From contig NZ_SBIV01000001.1 of the NCBI RefSeq assembly GCF_004765795.1, forward strand, positions 372,001 to 436,000: DNA of 64,000 nucleotides, written 5' to 3'. Positions 7,803 to 16,949 of this stretch are shown here, piece after piece. Under the pieces are notes generated by a model. It saw only the letters and a program-made list of their open reading frames with translations, was not told the origin of the DNA and did no database searches. The stretch is from Halorussus marinus (GTDB taxonomy: Archaea; Halobacteriota; Halobacteria; Halobacteriales; Haladaptataceae). Each line of letters starts with the position of its first letter. Within the stretch, counting starts at the first letter, position 1. The translations under genes and the position numbers were made by a program.

Positions 7803-9143
7803 TTACGAGTACAAATTATTGAAATCATACTTGAACGGTCTCGGTACCATCGGCGAGACGGCTCGAGACGACTCGACGCCCGAGACGTCCCCGGTCTCGC
7901 GGATCACGACCACCGCCACCTCCCGGTCGGTGTTCGCTTCGATCCGGTCGCCGAGCGCCATCGCCGACCCGCCCGACCCGCCGACCGTCCGGACCGTCAC
8001 CGTCTCGGGGTGTCGGAAGAAGAGTTCGGTCCGGTAGGACACCTCGACCGAGAGGACGCGGGCGTCGGTCTCCGACGCCAGATCCGTGACCGACCGCTCG
8101 AACTCGGCGTTCTCGGCGACGTTGACCGACGTGACGACGAGCGCCGACGAGAGCACCACCACGACCGCGAGCAACACCGCCGCCCGGCGGACGACGGCCC
8201 GCCGGGCGGTCCCCTCGGCGTGCCACTGCTCGGGGCGATACCCTTGCAACCAGAGGGTGGCGAGGCTCGCGACGTTGATCGAGAGGACGTTGATCAGCAC
8301 CAGCAGTCCGGCGCTCACCGCGGCGGTCAGATCGCCGTAGGCGATCCCCAGCCCGACGGTGGCCGCCGGCGGGATGAGCGCGACCGCGATGGCGACCCCG
8401 ACGAGCGCGACGCTCGTGGCGGCGGTCAGCGACATCGCGCCCGCAACCCCGGCGCCGACCGCGACCACGAGCGCGAGCGCGCCGGGGTTGACACGCTCGG
8501 CGACCTGCCCGATGACCTGGAGGTCGGCGTGGGGAACCAGCGTCGCCCGGAGGAGCCCGGCGAACACCGCCGCGCTGGCGACCGCGATCAGCAGGCCGGC
8601 GAACTGGGCTTTGACGCTCGTTCGGAACAGGTCGGCGTCGTCGAGGATGCTCCCGACGCTCGCGGCGATCGGCGGCCCGATCAGCGGGGCGATCACCATC
8701 GATCCGACGACGACCGCGGCGCTGTCCATCAACAGCCCCGCGGTCGCGATGATCGTGCTCACCACGGTGAACACGACGTAGTTGGTCGTCACCGGCGCGA
8801 CCGCCGCCGCCCGGGCCCGGAGCTCCTCGCGAGCGATCCGGCCGTTGGTCTCCTCGATGTCGCTCTCGTCGGCCGCGTTCGCACGATTCCGGCGCTCGAA
8901 GCGCTCGGAGACGACGGTTTCGAGTTCGCTCACCGTGACGTAGCCGTCCCGGTGGACGCCGAGCCCCCGGAGGTCGTCGACCAGCGACTCGACGTTCTCC
9001 GAGTCGGTCGGGACGAACGCGAGCGCCGCGTAGTCCCGTCCCGACGTCTCGTCGGTGAGGAAGTACTCGACCCCCGCGTCCGACAGCGTCCGCTCGACGG
9101 CGTCGCGCTCGCCGAGGGGCACGGCGATCTGGAGCAGTCGCAT
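7803..9143 (-). CDS. DUF389/TIGR00341 family membrane protein
   Basis: 446 residues. The N-terminal 90 residues form a small soluble alpha/beta domain (MRLLQIAVPLGERDAVERTL). The DUF389 membrane core follows with several helices and the conserved segments VVGSMVIAPLIGPP and VALIPPAATVGLGIAYGD. The C-terminal 100 residues (TDARVLSVEVSYRTELFFRH) are soluble and end in an unusual aromatic tail. Function of DUF389 is not established; a transport role is often guessed. ATG 9143 is chosen because the family domain begins there. It is a single gene transcribed away from the 9292 gene. Confidence 0.85.
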   Translation of the reverse strand: MRLLQIAVPLGERDAVERTLSDAGVEYFLTDETSGRDYAALAFVPTDSENVESLVDDLRGLGVHRDGYVTVSELETVVSERFERRNRANAADESDIEETNGRIAREELRARAAAVAPVTTNYVVFTVVSTIIATAGLLMDSAAVVVGSMVIAPLIGPPIAASVGSILDDADLFRTSVKAQFAGLLIAVASAAVFAGLLRATLVPHADLQVIGQVAERVNPGALALVVAVGAGVAGAMSLTAATSVALVGVAIAVALIPPAATVGLGIAYGDLTAAVSAGLLVLINVLSINVASLATLWLQGYRPEQWHAEGTARRAVVRRAAVLLAVVVVLSSALVVTSVNVAENAEFERSVTDLASETDARVLSVEVSYRTELFFRHPETVTVRTVGGSGGSAMALGDRIEANTDREVAVVVIRETGDVSGVESSRAVSPMVPRPFKYDFNNLYS

Positions 9144-9291
9144 ACCACGGTCCACCCAGCCCGGTTCAAATAATCTTGTGAAGGGCCGGCCCCGAGCGCC
9201 GCCGGCGCGAGGGCCGTCCCCGACGACGAGGCCCCCGGGGACCGCACGACTCGACCACAGGGTTATCCGACTCCGCGGCGTATGCGGATAG

Positions 9292-9891
9292 ATGGCAGAC
9301 GACAAGCAAGGCAGAGACAAGCAGGCCCGCGACGAGGAGCGACGACAGCGAGAGCGAGAGCTCGAAGCCACACTGGAGCGGGGCGACGAACCCGAGCCGC
9401 CGATCGAGGCCGAGGAGCTGACCGACCTCGAGGCGGAGCTCGAATCTGTTTCGTTCCCGGCCCCGGCCACCGAGGTAGTCGCGACGATCGGCGATCGCGA
9501 AATCGAGGTCCCGGACGGTCGCGTCGCGGTCGCGGAACTGGTGGCCGACGCCGACGCCGAGACGTTCGATTCGTCGGCGGCGGTGCGCAAGCGCGTCCAG
9601 CGACCGACCGTCGCGGCCGCGATGAAGCGGGTCGCGGAGGCCGCCGACACGCTCCGGAACGTCGAGCTCGGCGGGTCCCAGCGCGACGCCTACGAGAAGA
9701 CGTTCGAGGAGCTGAAAGCGATCGACGCGGACGACGACGACGAGGGGATCCGGGCCATCGCCGACTGGATCGTCGACCGAGTCCGGGAGAAAGAAGCGCT
9801 TCCGGGCTCCCGAGCGGTGCGCCGACAGGCCGCGGAGTTCTGCCGGGCGAACGGCTACGAGGTCCGGAACGACGAGTGGCTCGGCGTGTAG
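9292..9891 (+). CDS. Conserved haloarchaeal protein (probably DUF5789)
   Basis: 199 residues. The N-terminus is a charged helical segment (MADDKQGRDKQARDEERRQR, then heavily acidic), followed by a globular alpha-helical part to the C-terminus. I recognise the MADDKQGRDKQA opening as that of a conserved halobacterial family, probably DUF5789; no biochemical role is known to me. There is no signal peptide or membrane helix, so it is cytosolic. It is preceded by about 148 bp and followed by the nos operon 107 bp downstream. Confidence 0.65.
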   Translation: MADDKQGRDKQARDEERRQRERELEATLERGDEPEPPIEAEELTDLEAELESVSFPAPATEVVATIGDREIEVPDGRVAVAELVADADAETFDSSAAVRKRVQRPTVAAAMKRVAEAADTLRNVELGGSQRDAYEKTFEELKAIDADDDDEGIRAIADWIVDRVREKEALPGSRAVRRQAAEFCRANGYEVRNDEWLGV

Positions 9892-9998
9892 CCGCGGGCG
9901 TTCGGACGCCTACAGCGCGATGAAAGGACGTAAGAGTAGCCGTCGCGTACGGTCGGCCAACGAGCGGTCCGAACCATCCCGCCGGTCTCACAGTAGCG

Positions 9999-11927
9999 AT
10001 GAATCCGAAACCCGTTCTCGCAGTGATCGCCGCCGTGTTGCTGGTGAGCAGTGGGTCGTTCGCGGTCGACGCCGGCGGCGACCGGCCCGACCCGGTCGCG
10101 TTCGAGGACACCATCACCACGGGCATGACGGCGGCCGCCACGGTACAGGCGGGCGAACGCGGCGTCGAGATCCCCCGGGCGCAGGTGTTTTACTCGCAGT
10201 ATCGGTACGTCGTCGGTTACAACGGCGTCACCGCGCTGGTGGACGAACTCGGCCGAGAGGGCCACGACCGCCAGTTCGGGGTCCCGCTCACCGCGTACGT
10301 GAGCGACTACGCTACCGCAGAGCCGACACTCGACGATCGGGGGTTGCTCGGAGTCCCCGATAGCCCGTCGACGTACGTGGGGTGGGTCGCCGCCGAGGAG
10401 GCGTACTTCGTCGTCGGGAGCGAGGCGCGAACCCCCGCCGGCGAGACGGTCGTCCCGTTCTCCGAGCGGGGCGCCGCCGAATCGTTCGTCGCGTCCTACG
10501 GCGGCGAGATCCGGCGCTGGAGCGCGGTTCGGTCGATGTCGTTCGGTACCGGGCCGGCGACGAGCGCGGCGTTCGAACGCGACGTGACCGCCCACCACGA
10601 GTGGGCCGACCGGCGCGTCGCCGACGCCGCGGCGGCGCTCGACCGGCCGGTCTCGGTCGTCGTCGGCGACGACGCCCCGACGATCGCGGCGGCGCTCGAG
10701 GCGGCGCCGCCCAACACCACCGTCTTCGTCCCGCCGGGTCGCTACGACGCCAACGTCACGATCGACGAGCCGGTGACTCTCCGGGGCGCGGGCAACGCCA
10801 CCCACCTCCGGGGCGGCGGCGAGGGGAGCGTCGTGACCGTCACCGCCGACCGCGGGGCGGTCGCGGACCTGCGCCTCTCGGGCGTCGGCGCCACCCACAC
10901 GCCCGAAGACGTCACGACCGACCGGACCGGCGAGTGGGACTACCGCATCCAGCTCGGCTACGGCTACGGCGACGCGGGCGTCACGCTCGACTCGGCGAAC
11001 GGGTCGATGGTCCGGAACGTCTCGATCGACACGCCCGCGAACGGCGTCGTCGCCCGGTGGAGCGACAACGCGGTCGTCGACGGCGTGCGGGTCAACGGCA
11101 CCGAGGAGTGGTCAGAGGGCTTCATGGGCGTCATGGTGATGGACTCGCGGCTCGTCGTCCAGAACTCGACGTTCGTCGGCGGCCGGGACGGCGTCTACAC
11201 CCACCTCGGAGACGGGACGGTCGTCCGGAACAACCGGATGGTTGGCGAGGACGGGATGCGGTACGGCGTCCACGAGATGTACACCTCCGACGCGCTGGTC
11301 GCCGACAACACCGTCACCGGTGCCAGCACGGGCGTGATCGTGATGACTCGGCCGACCGCTAACCTCGTCGTCGGCAACGTCGTCCGGGACAGCTACTCCG
11401 GGATCAACGTGGGCGGTCGAGCGTCCTACGTCGCCCGGAACACGGTCGTCGGCAACCACTACGGCCTCGAAGCGCCCTCGACCACGTCGATGTACGAGCA
11501 AAACACCGTGGTCGGCAACGACATCGGGTTCCGGGCCGCCTCGCTGATCCCGACCAACCGGGTCGCGGCGAACGACTTCGCGGACAACCGTCGGTCGGTC
11601 TCGGCGTCGCTCGGGCCGCTCCGAGTGTGGACCGTCGACGGGCGGGGCAACTACTGGGCGAACGCGCCCGGCGACGACGCCGACGGCGACGGCGTCCTCG
11701 ACCGGTCGTTCCGCCCGACCGGCCCGGTCGACAGCCGGGTCGGCGACGTCGCCGGCGCGTCGACGCTGGCCGAATCGCCCGCGCTGAAGGCGCTTCGAGG
11801 CCTTCAGGGGCTCGTCCCCGGGCTCAGACCCACGGGCGTCGTCGACGAAGCGCCGCTGGCCCAACCGGTCGCTCCCGACCGCCTCGCCGCGGCCCGCGGG
11901 TCGAACCAGACTGGAGAAAACCGATGA
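9999..11927 (+). CDS. nosD: NosL-like/NosD fusion, secreted copper-related beta-helix protein
   Basis: 642 residues. A signal peptide (1-25) leads into a domain of about 150 residues. Its end, EEAYFVVGSEARTPAGETVV followed by PFSERGAAESFVASYGGEI, closely resembles the C-terminal half of NosL copper chaperones. Residues about 210-600 form a right-handed parallel beta-helix of the NosD type, with repeated short turns such as VVRNNRM, ALVADNTVTG, LVVGNVVRD and YVARNTVVGN. A linker with DADGDG ends the chain. Known NosD works with the ABC transporter NosFY to mature the copper centre of nitrous-oxide reductase outside the membrane. It overlaps the next gene as ATGA, so translation is coupled. No nosZ lies in this window. 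Confidence 0.85.
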   Translation: MNPKPVLAVIAAVLLVSSGSFAVDAGGDRPDPVAFEDTITTGMTAAATVQAGERGVEIPRAQVFYSQYRYVVGYNGVTALVDELGREGHDRQFGVPLTAYVSDYATAEPTLDDRGLLGVPDSPSTYVGWVAAEEAYFVVGSEARTPAGETVVPFSERGAAESFVASYGGEIRRWSAVRSMSFGTGPATSAAFERDVTAHHEWADRRVADAAAALDRPVSVVVGDDAPTIAAALEAAPPNTTVFVPPGRYDANVTIDEPVTLRGAGNATHLRGGGEGSVVTVTADRGAVADLRLSGVGATHTPEDVTTDRTGEWDYRIQLGYGYGDAGVTLDSANGSMVRNVSIDTPANGVVARWSDNAVVDGVRVNGTEEWSEGFMGVMVMDSRLVVQNSTFVGGRDGVYTHLGDGTVVRNNRMVGEDGMRYGVHEMYTSDALVADNTVTGASTGVIVMTRPTANLVVGNVVRDSYSGINVGGRASYVARNTVVGNHYGLEAPSTTSMYEQNTVVGNDIGFRAASLIPTNRVAANDFADNRRSVSASLGPLRVWTVDGRGNYWANAPGDDADGDGVLDRSFRPTGPVDSRVGDVAGASTLAESPALKALRGLQGLVPGLRPTGVVDEAPLAQPVAPDRLAAARGSNQTGENR

Positions 11928-12715
11928 CAGACGCCACATCCACCCAGCGAGAGAGCGAGGAGTCGAGCGACCGAGCGACCGTCCTCGACGTCGAGGGGCT
12001 GAGCCACTCGTTCGGCGAGGTCGACGTGTTCTCGGACCTGTCGTTCTCGGTCGCGTCCGGGAGCGTGACGGCGCTCGTCGGCCCGAACGGGTCCGGAAAG
12101 ACGACCCTGCTCCGGGCGGTTCTGGGCCTGACGCCGCCCGACGACGGTCGAGTCAGGCTGACCGCCGGCGACCGATCCGGTCGCGACGTGGGCTACCTCC
12201 CGCAGAACCCCGACTTCCGGTCGGCGTTCACGGTCGAGGAGACCCTGCAGTTCTACGCCGACCTGTTGGACCGCGAGGTCGACGTGTCGGCGATCGTCGA
12301 TCGCGTCGGTCTCGGCGAGGCGTCCGACCGCCGAGTCGACGCCCTCTCGGGGGGGATGCGCCGACTCCTCGGCATCGGGCAGGCGATCCTCGGCGAGCCG
12401 TCGGTCGTCGTCTTAGACGAGCCGACCGGCGACCTCGACCCCCGGATGACCGAGTACATCTTCGAGGTGGCGCGCGACCTCGCCGACGACGGAATGGCGG
12501 TGGTGGTGGCGACCCACAACCTCGCCGGCGCCGAGACCGCCGACACCGTACTCCTGCTCGACCGCGGCGACGTGGTCGCGGACGGCTCGCCCGACGACTT
12601 CGCGGCCCGGACCGGGGCGGAGTCGTTTCGCGAGGCGTTCCTGTCGCTCACCGCCGCCGACGACGACCGGGACTCGCCCGCGATCAGCGCCAGCGCCGAC
12701 GGGGGCCAGCGATGA
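11924..12715 (+). CDS. nosF: ABC transporter ATP-binding protein (NosF type)
   Basis: 263 residues. Walker A is GPNGSGKTT, the signature motif is LSGGMRR, and Walker B is VVVLDEPTGDLDP followed by the switch histidine in VATHN. The Q-loop lies in YLPQNP. The upstream leader of about 25 residues is acidic and Ser/Thr-rich. It hydrolyses ATP to drive the permease encoded next. The start ATG overlaps the nosD stop (ATGA), and its own stop overlaps the permease start (ATGA), giving a tightly coupled three-gene operon. Annotation as NosF rests on this context; the ATPase alone would be a generic family member. Confidence 0.87.
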   Translation: MTDATSTQRESEESSDRATVLDVEGLSHSFGEVDVFSDLSFSVASGSVTALVGPNGSGKTTLLRAVLGLTPPDDGRVRLTAGDRSGRDVGYLPQNPDFRSAFTVEETLQFYADLLDREVDVSAIVDRVGLGEASDRRVDALSGGMRRLLGIGQAILGEPSVVVLDEPTGDLDPRMTEYIFEVARDLADDGMAVVVATHNLAGAETADTVLLLDRGDVVADGSPDDFAARTGAESFREAFLSLTAADDDRDSPAISASADGGQR

Positions 12716-13524
12716 ACCGCCAGTCGATCGACCAGTTGTTCGCGGTCGCGGGCCGGGAGCTGACAACGGTGGCTCGGACCCGGGCGTTCCTCGCGCTCGC
12801 GGCCGGATTCGGCGCGATCGTGGGCGTCCTCGGGTGGACCGGCGAGGCGGTCGGATACGTCCCGCTGGTGCTCGACCTGCTGACGCCCGTCGAGGTGCTG
12901 GTGCCGGCGCTCGCGCTGGCGGTCGGCTACCGGGCGATCCTCGGCGACCGCGAGCGGGGCGAACTCGACGTGCTCCGAACGTATCCCGTCTCGCGGCCGA
13001 CCTACGTCCTCGGGGTGTATCTGGGCCGGGCGTCGGCGCTGGTCGTCGCGGTGGCGGTCCCGCTGGTCGCGGTCGCCGCGCTCGTGCCCCTGTTCGGCGG
13101 CGTCGGGACGACCGTGATCGCGTCCCACGGCGCGGCGGACTCGCCCGTGCTGTATCTCCGGTTCGTCGTCCTCTCGGCGGCGTTCGCGCTGGTGCTCGCG
13201 GCGGCGGCGACCGCCATCTCGGCGGCCGCGACCACGACCCGGACCGGGCTCGTGCTGGCGGTCGCGCTCGGACTGGCGCTGGTGATCGGCCTCGACGCCG
13301 GGATCGTCGCGGGGCTCGCCGGAGGCGTCGTTCCCGACGAGGCGCTCGGCGCGGCGCTCTCACTCAGCCCGAACAGCGCGTTCCGCGGGCTCGTACTCTC
13401 GACGGTCGTCGGCGGGGTCGAGTCGAGCGCCCCCGTCTCGTCGGCCGCCGGCGTCGTCGGCCTGCTCGCGTGGCTCGCGGGGTCGCTCGCGATCGCCACG
13501 CTCACCGTCTGGTCCGAGTCGTAG
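12712..13524 (+). CDS. nosY: ABC transporter permease (NosY type)
   Basis: 270 residues with six hydrophobic helices, of the ABC-2/NosY class. The N-terminal amphipathic segment IDQLFAVAGRELTTVARTRA precedes helix 1. A cytoplasmic loop RAILGDRERGELDVLRTYPV contains the ERxxGxLDxLR-like coupling motif found in NosY and related ABC-2 permeases. It should assemble with the ATPase just upstream and deliver an as yet uncertain substrate (sulfur species in bacterial NosDFY) to the extracytoplasmic NosD-like protein. ATGA overlap with the preceding gene. Confidence 0.85.
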   Translation: MNRQSIDQLFAVAGRELTTVARTRAFLALAAGFGAIVGVLGWTGEAVGYVPLVLDLLTPVEVLVPALALAVGYRAILGDRERGELDVLRTYPVSRPTYVLGVYLGRASALVVAVAVPLVAVAALVPLFGGVGTTVIASHGAADSPVLYLRFVVLSAAFALVLAAAATAISAAATTTRTGLVLAVALGLALVIGLDAGIVAGLAGGVVPDEALGAALSLSPNSAFRGLVLSTVVGGVESSAPVSSAAGVVGLLAWLAGSLAIATLTVWSES

Positions 13525-13697
13525 CGTCGACACCGCGAATCCGCGAGCCATAGGGGCCGACGCGCCGAGACCCGCCGCGTTTGCCAAGGTATTTGAACCG
13601 AGAGCCACTCTGTAATAGTATCCGTGTATTCTCGCATATTTGGTAGGAAGCGGCTCGCTCACGCGATCGAACGGTCCCCAGAAGGTTCGGGTGAGCG

Positions 13698-14342
13698 ATG
13701 AACCCGAGCCGGGTCGACTCGATCGTCGACCTCACCTACGGGCTGTTGATCGCGATCTCGGTCGGGCTGATCGTCGTGGCCGGCAACGCCGTGGGACTCG
13801 CGTTCGGGTTCGGCGTCCTCCTGTCGTACGTCATCCACGTCGTCTGGAAGATGGCCCGATTCGACCCCGACTGGATGACCACCGCGGTCAAAGAGACCGT
13901 CGAGGAGACGGTCGACGAGACGGTCGAAGAGAAGGTCGGCGAGACGGTGGAGAAGACCGTCGACGAGACGGTCGGCGACGCGGTCGAAGAACAGGTCGGC
14001 GAGACGGTCGAGGAGACCGTCGGCGAGACCGTGGAAGCGACGGTGGGCGAGACGGTCGAGGAGACCGTCGAAGAGACTGTCGGCGAGACCGTCGAGCAGA
14101 AAGTGGGTGAAACCGTCGAGCAGAAAGTCGGCGACGCGGTCGAAAAGCAGGTCGGCGAAACCGTCGAAGAGACTGTCGGCGAGACGGTCGAGGAGACTGT
14201 CGAAGAAACGGTCGAGGAGACGGTCACCGAAACGGTCGACGAAACCGTCGAGGAGACCGTCGAGAAGACCCTCGAAGAGCAACTGGGCGACGGAGACGAC
14301 GCCGAGAACGCCGAAGACGACGCCACGGACGGAGACCGCTGA
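13698..14342 (+). CDS. Membrane protein with long V-E-E-T tetrad repeat helix
   Basis: 214 residues. Two hydrophobic segments (about 10-50, LTYGLLIAISVGLIVVAGNA and FGFGVLLSYVIHVVW) are followed by about 125 residues built almost only from four-residue units V-[EG]-[ED]-T, with occasional VEQK, VEKT and VGDA variants. The tail is acidic. The valine every fourth residue predicts one very long, charged helix with a slowly twisting hydrophobic stripe, not a classical heptad coiled coil. No family is recognised. Its stop overlaps the start of the PiT transporter gene by one base, so the two are translationally coupled and may act together. Repeat DNA of 12-bp units is prone to slippage. Confidence 0.75.
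   Translation: MNPSRVDSIVDLTYGLLIAISVGLIVVAGNAVGLAFGFGVLLSYVIHVVWKMARFDPDWMTTAVKETVEETVDETVEEKVGETVEKTVDETVGDAVEEQVGETVEETVGETVEATVGETVEETVEETVGETVEQKVGETVEQKVGDAVEKQVGETVEETVGETVEETVEETVEETVTETVDETVEETVEKTLEEQLGDGDDAENAEDDATDGDR
13884..14277 (+). repeat. Degenerate 12-bp tandem repeat encoding V-E-E-T units
   Basis: In-frame 12-bp units of the type GAG-ACN-GTC-GAG repeat about 30 times with third-position variation. Mutations are mostly synonymous or swap E/G/D, so selection has kept the helix while the DNA diverged. Length is likely to vary between strains. Confidence 0.85.
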
Positions 14343-15520
14343 TGGTCGAACTCCTGCTCGTCGTCGGCGTCCTCGTCTCGATGTTCGTGGCGTACAACAT
14401 CGGCGGGTCGACGACGGGACCGGCGTTCGGCCCGGCGGTCGGCGCGGACGCGATCTCGAAGAGCGGGGCGGCCGCGCTGATGGGCGTGTTTTTCTTCATC
14501 GGCGCGTGGACTATCGGCCGCAACGTCGTGACGAAACTCGGGACCGAACTGGTGGTCGATCCGGCCGTGTTCACGCTCGAAGCGTCGATCACGGTGCTGT
14601 TTTTCATCGGGATCGCGCTCCTCGTGGGCAACGTCTTCGGGGTGCCGGCCTCGACGTCGATGACCGCGGTCGGCGCGATCGCGGGGCTGGGGCTGGCGGG
14701 CGGCGTCCTCGATCTGGCGGTCATGGGCGAGATCCTCGTCTGGTGGATCGTCTCGCCGATCATCGGCTTCTGGGTGTCGCTGATCATCGGCCGGTACTTC
14801 TACGCGCGGCTCAACCGTGCGGTCGCGATGGAGCGAAGCACCGGGCCGCTCCTCGAAGTCGACCGGTCGGGCGTCGTCCCGATTCCGCGGGTCCACCCGA
14901 CCACGAACCGCCGGGAGCTGATCGGGACGATCACGGTCGTCGCGATCGGCTGTCTGATGGCGTTCAGCTCCGGCACCTCGAACATCGCCAACGCTGTCGC
15001 GCCGCTGGTCGGTAGCGGCGAGTTGGCGATGAACCCCGCGATCATCTTCGGCGGGGTCGCGGTCGCGATCGGCGCGTTCACGATCGCCCGCCGGACGCTG
15101 GAGACGATGGGAAGCGACATCACCGAACTGCCCCTGACCGCCGCGATCGTCGTCGCCGGGGTCAGCTCCACGCTCGTGGTGTTCCTCTCGGCGCTGGGGA
15201 TCCCGGCGAGCTTCGTCGTCATCGCGACGATGTCGATCGTGGGACTCGGCTGGGGCCGGGCGACCCGTCCGGTCACGGTCTCGGAGGTCGTCGGCGACCA
15301 GCAGACCCCGCCGGTGACCGTCGACGCGCTGGCCGGCGACGAGCCGGGCGAGGAGCTACCGCCGATCGGCGAGGAGCCCACCGAGAGCGCCCCGAGCGGC
15401 GGGGACCTGTTCAAGCCCGCGACCACCGCGCGGGTCGTGTTGATGCAGAACATCGTCCCGGCGATCGCCACCGTCGGCGCGTATCTCACCTTCCGATTTC
15501 TCCCGGTGTTCGGGTTCTGA
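14342..15520 (+). CDS. pit: Inorganic phosphate transporter, PiT family
   Basis: 392 residues with about ten membrane helices in two inverted halves. Signature segments of PiT permeases are present in both: FVAYNIGGSTTGPAFG with VPASTSMTAVGAI in the first, and FSSGTSNIANAVAPLVGSG in the second. A large hydrophilic acidic loop (residues about 320-365) separates the last helix. It should import phosphate with Na+ or H+. Haloarchaeal PiT genes usually pair with a PhoU-like DUF47 gene; here the coupled upstream gene instead encodes the V-E-E-T repeat protein. Confidence 0.88.
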   Translation: MVELLLVVGVLVSMFVAYNIGGSTTGPAFGPAVGADAISKSGAAALMGVFFFIGAWTIGRNVVTKLGTELVVDPAVFTLEASITVLFFIGIALLVGNVFGVPASTSMTAVGAIAGLGLAGGVLDLAVMGEILVWWIVSPIIGFWVSLIIGRYFYARLNRAVAMERSTGPLLEVDRSGVVPIPRVHPTTNRRELIGTITVVAIGCLMAFSSGTSNIANAVAPLVGSGELAMNPAIIFGGVAVAIGAFTIARRTLETMGSDITELPLTAAIVVAGVSSTLVVFLSALGIPASFVVIATMSIVGLGWGRATRPVTVSEVVGDQQTPPVTVDALAGDEPGEELPPIGEEPTESAPSGGDLFKPATTARVVLMQNIVPAIATVGAYLTFRFLPVFGF

Positions 15521-15703
15521 GCCGAGTCCTCTGACCGGCCCCGTCTCGTCCGGACGAACTGCCGTCTCGCTTCCGGTATCGGTAGCGCTGGCGGTACGTT
15601 CGGCGCGTCGGCGAATCGGGCGACGGGATGGTCTCGCTCCGGCGAGGCCGGCCAAATGTTTAAGAGACTGACGATAGTGGTACGCCTGACGGCTACTGTG
15701 TCG

Positions 15704-16705
15704 ATGAACGTGAGAAGAGTCACACTCGGGGAGTGGGAGAATAGTCTGCCGGCGACCGGAACTGAAGTGTTTCACTCACCGGAGGTGCTTCGGGTCGTAG
15801 ACGAGTACGCGACGGGGGAGCTACGGCTGTACGTCGGCTACCGCGGCGAACAGCCGGTCGGATTTCTCCCCGCGTTCGTCAGGGAACTGGCCGGCGTGCG
15901 GGCGGTGCTCTCGCCGATCCCGGGGTTCAGTCTCTCCCGGATGGGGCCGATCGTCGCGTCGAACAGCCCCAAACAGCGAAAGCGCGAGCGCGTCAACCGG
16001 ACGTTCACCGAGCAACTGCTCGAAACGCTTCGCGAGGGGAGCCTGCTCACGCTGGTGGCGATGGTCTTCAGCACCGAGTACGTCGACCCCCGGCCGTACC
16101 TGCGCGACGGGTTCGACGTCGTCCCGCGATTTACCTACGCGCTGGACCTGCGCGAGACCGACGCCGAGTCGGTTCTCAAGGGGTTCACCCGCGACCTCCG
16201 GTCGGAGATACGCAAGCTCGAAGACACCGACCTCGACGTCGCTGTCGGCGGCGCCGCCGACGCGGTTCGGGTGTACGACGACTACTGCGAACGGTTCGCC
16301 GAGCAGGGCGCGGAGTTCCCCACGCCGCGGGCCTACACTCGCGAGATCGTGGCCGCGCTCGGCGACCGCGCCCGCGTCTACACCGCCGCGAGCCCCGACG
16401 GGTCGTTTCTGGGCGGCGTCTCGGTGCTTTACTCCGGAGAGACCGCCTACTTCTGGCAGGGCGGGATGCGCGCCGACTACGACGGGCTGAGCGTCAACAG
16501 CCTCCTCCACTGGCGGATCGTCGAGGACATACTCACGGACCCGGAGCTGGACTCGATCGAGCGCTACGACCTCGGTCGCGCCGCGGTCGAGCGCCTCGGC
16601 CGGTACAAGAGCAAGTTCAACCCCGAGCTGGTCCCGTACTACGAGGTCCGATCGAGCAAACTGCTGTGGGTCGCAAAGAAGCTCTACGAGTTCGTGACCT
16701 ACTGA
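15704..16705 (+). CDS. FemAB-like GNAT-fold transferase
   Basis: 333 residues, no signal peptide. The protein has two halves of the GNAT fold, as in FemAB/FemX and lipid II:glycine transferases: FHSPEVLRVV and VGYRGEQPVGFLPAFV in the first, FLGGVSVLYSGETAYFWQGG and VNSLLHWRIVEDIL in the second, ending YKSKFNPELVPYYEV. In bacteria such enzymes add amino acids from aminoacyl-tRNA to cell-wall precursors; in archaea the acceptor is unknown. TATA-like GTTTAAGAG at 15658-15666 precedes the chosen ATG (alternative start 15656 overlaps that box). It opens the surface-polymer locus, and a second FemAB-like gene lies at 24884-25948. Confidence 0.8.
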   Translation: MNVRRVTLGEWENSLPATGTEVFHSPEVLRVVDEYATGELRLYVGYRGEQPVGFLPAFVRELAGVRAVLSPIPGFSLSRMGPIVASNSPKQRKRERVNRTFTEQLLETLREGSLLTLVAMVFSTEYVDPRPYLRDGFDVVPRFTYALDLRETDAESVLKGFTRDLRSEIRKLEDTDLDVAVGGAADAVRVYDDYCERFAEQGAEFPTPRAYTREIVAALGDRARVYTAASPDGSFLGGVSVLYSGETAYFWQGGMRADYDGLSVNSLLHWRIVEDILTDPELDSIERYDLGRAAVERLGRYKSKFNPELVPYYEVRSSKLLWVAKKLYEFVTY

Positions 16706-16820
16706 TCGGTCGAGCGGCGACCGGGCTCGGTCGGACTCTCGGCGGCCCGGCGCTCGACGCCGCCCTGAGTTCACAGACAGCCGGTATCTTTTATTCTATT
16801 CGGGTAGTGGTCGTGTCGTG

Positions 16821-16949
16821 ATGGACGCAGTTTCGAGCGGCGCCGCCCGGTCGGTGCCGCCCGTCCCGAGTCGAGTGAGTTCGGCCACCCCGGCGGGCGC
16901 GTGCGGGTCTGCCGGACGCGATCGCCGGCCGACGGAGGCCGTCGCGTGA
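16821..16949 (+). CDS. Possible 42-residue upstream ORF coupled to the phosphodiesterase
   Basis: ATG 16821 lies about 25 bp below TATA-like TCTTTTATTCTA (16786-16797), the correct place for a leaderless start. The 42-residue frame (MDAVSSGAARS...) ends in TGA 16947-16949, overlapping GTG 16946 of the next gene as GTGA. The peptide resembles no family and is not acidic. It may act as a translated leader instead of a functional protein. Confidence 0.35.
   Translation: MDAVSSGAARSVPPVPSRVSSATPAGACGSAGRDRRPTEAVA
16934..16938 (+). promoter_or_regulatory. Shine-Dalgarno GGAGG fixing the GTG start at 16946
   Basis: GGAGG ends 7 nt before GTG 16946. The next in-frame candidate, ATG 16964, has no such site, so the GTG start is preferred. 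Confidence 0.45.

Noticed and set aside
13884-14277. Short-period DNA repeat resembling a CRISPR or satellite array
   Set aside because: The 12-bp period is exactly in frame and codes for V-E-E-T units; there are no spacers and third-position changes dominate, so it is a coding repeat.
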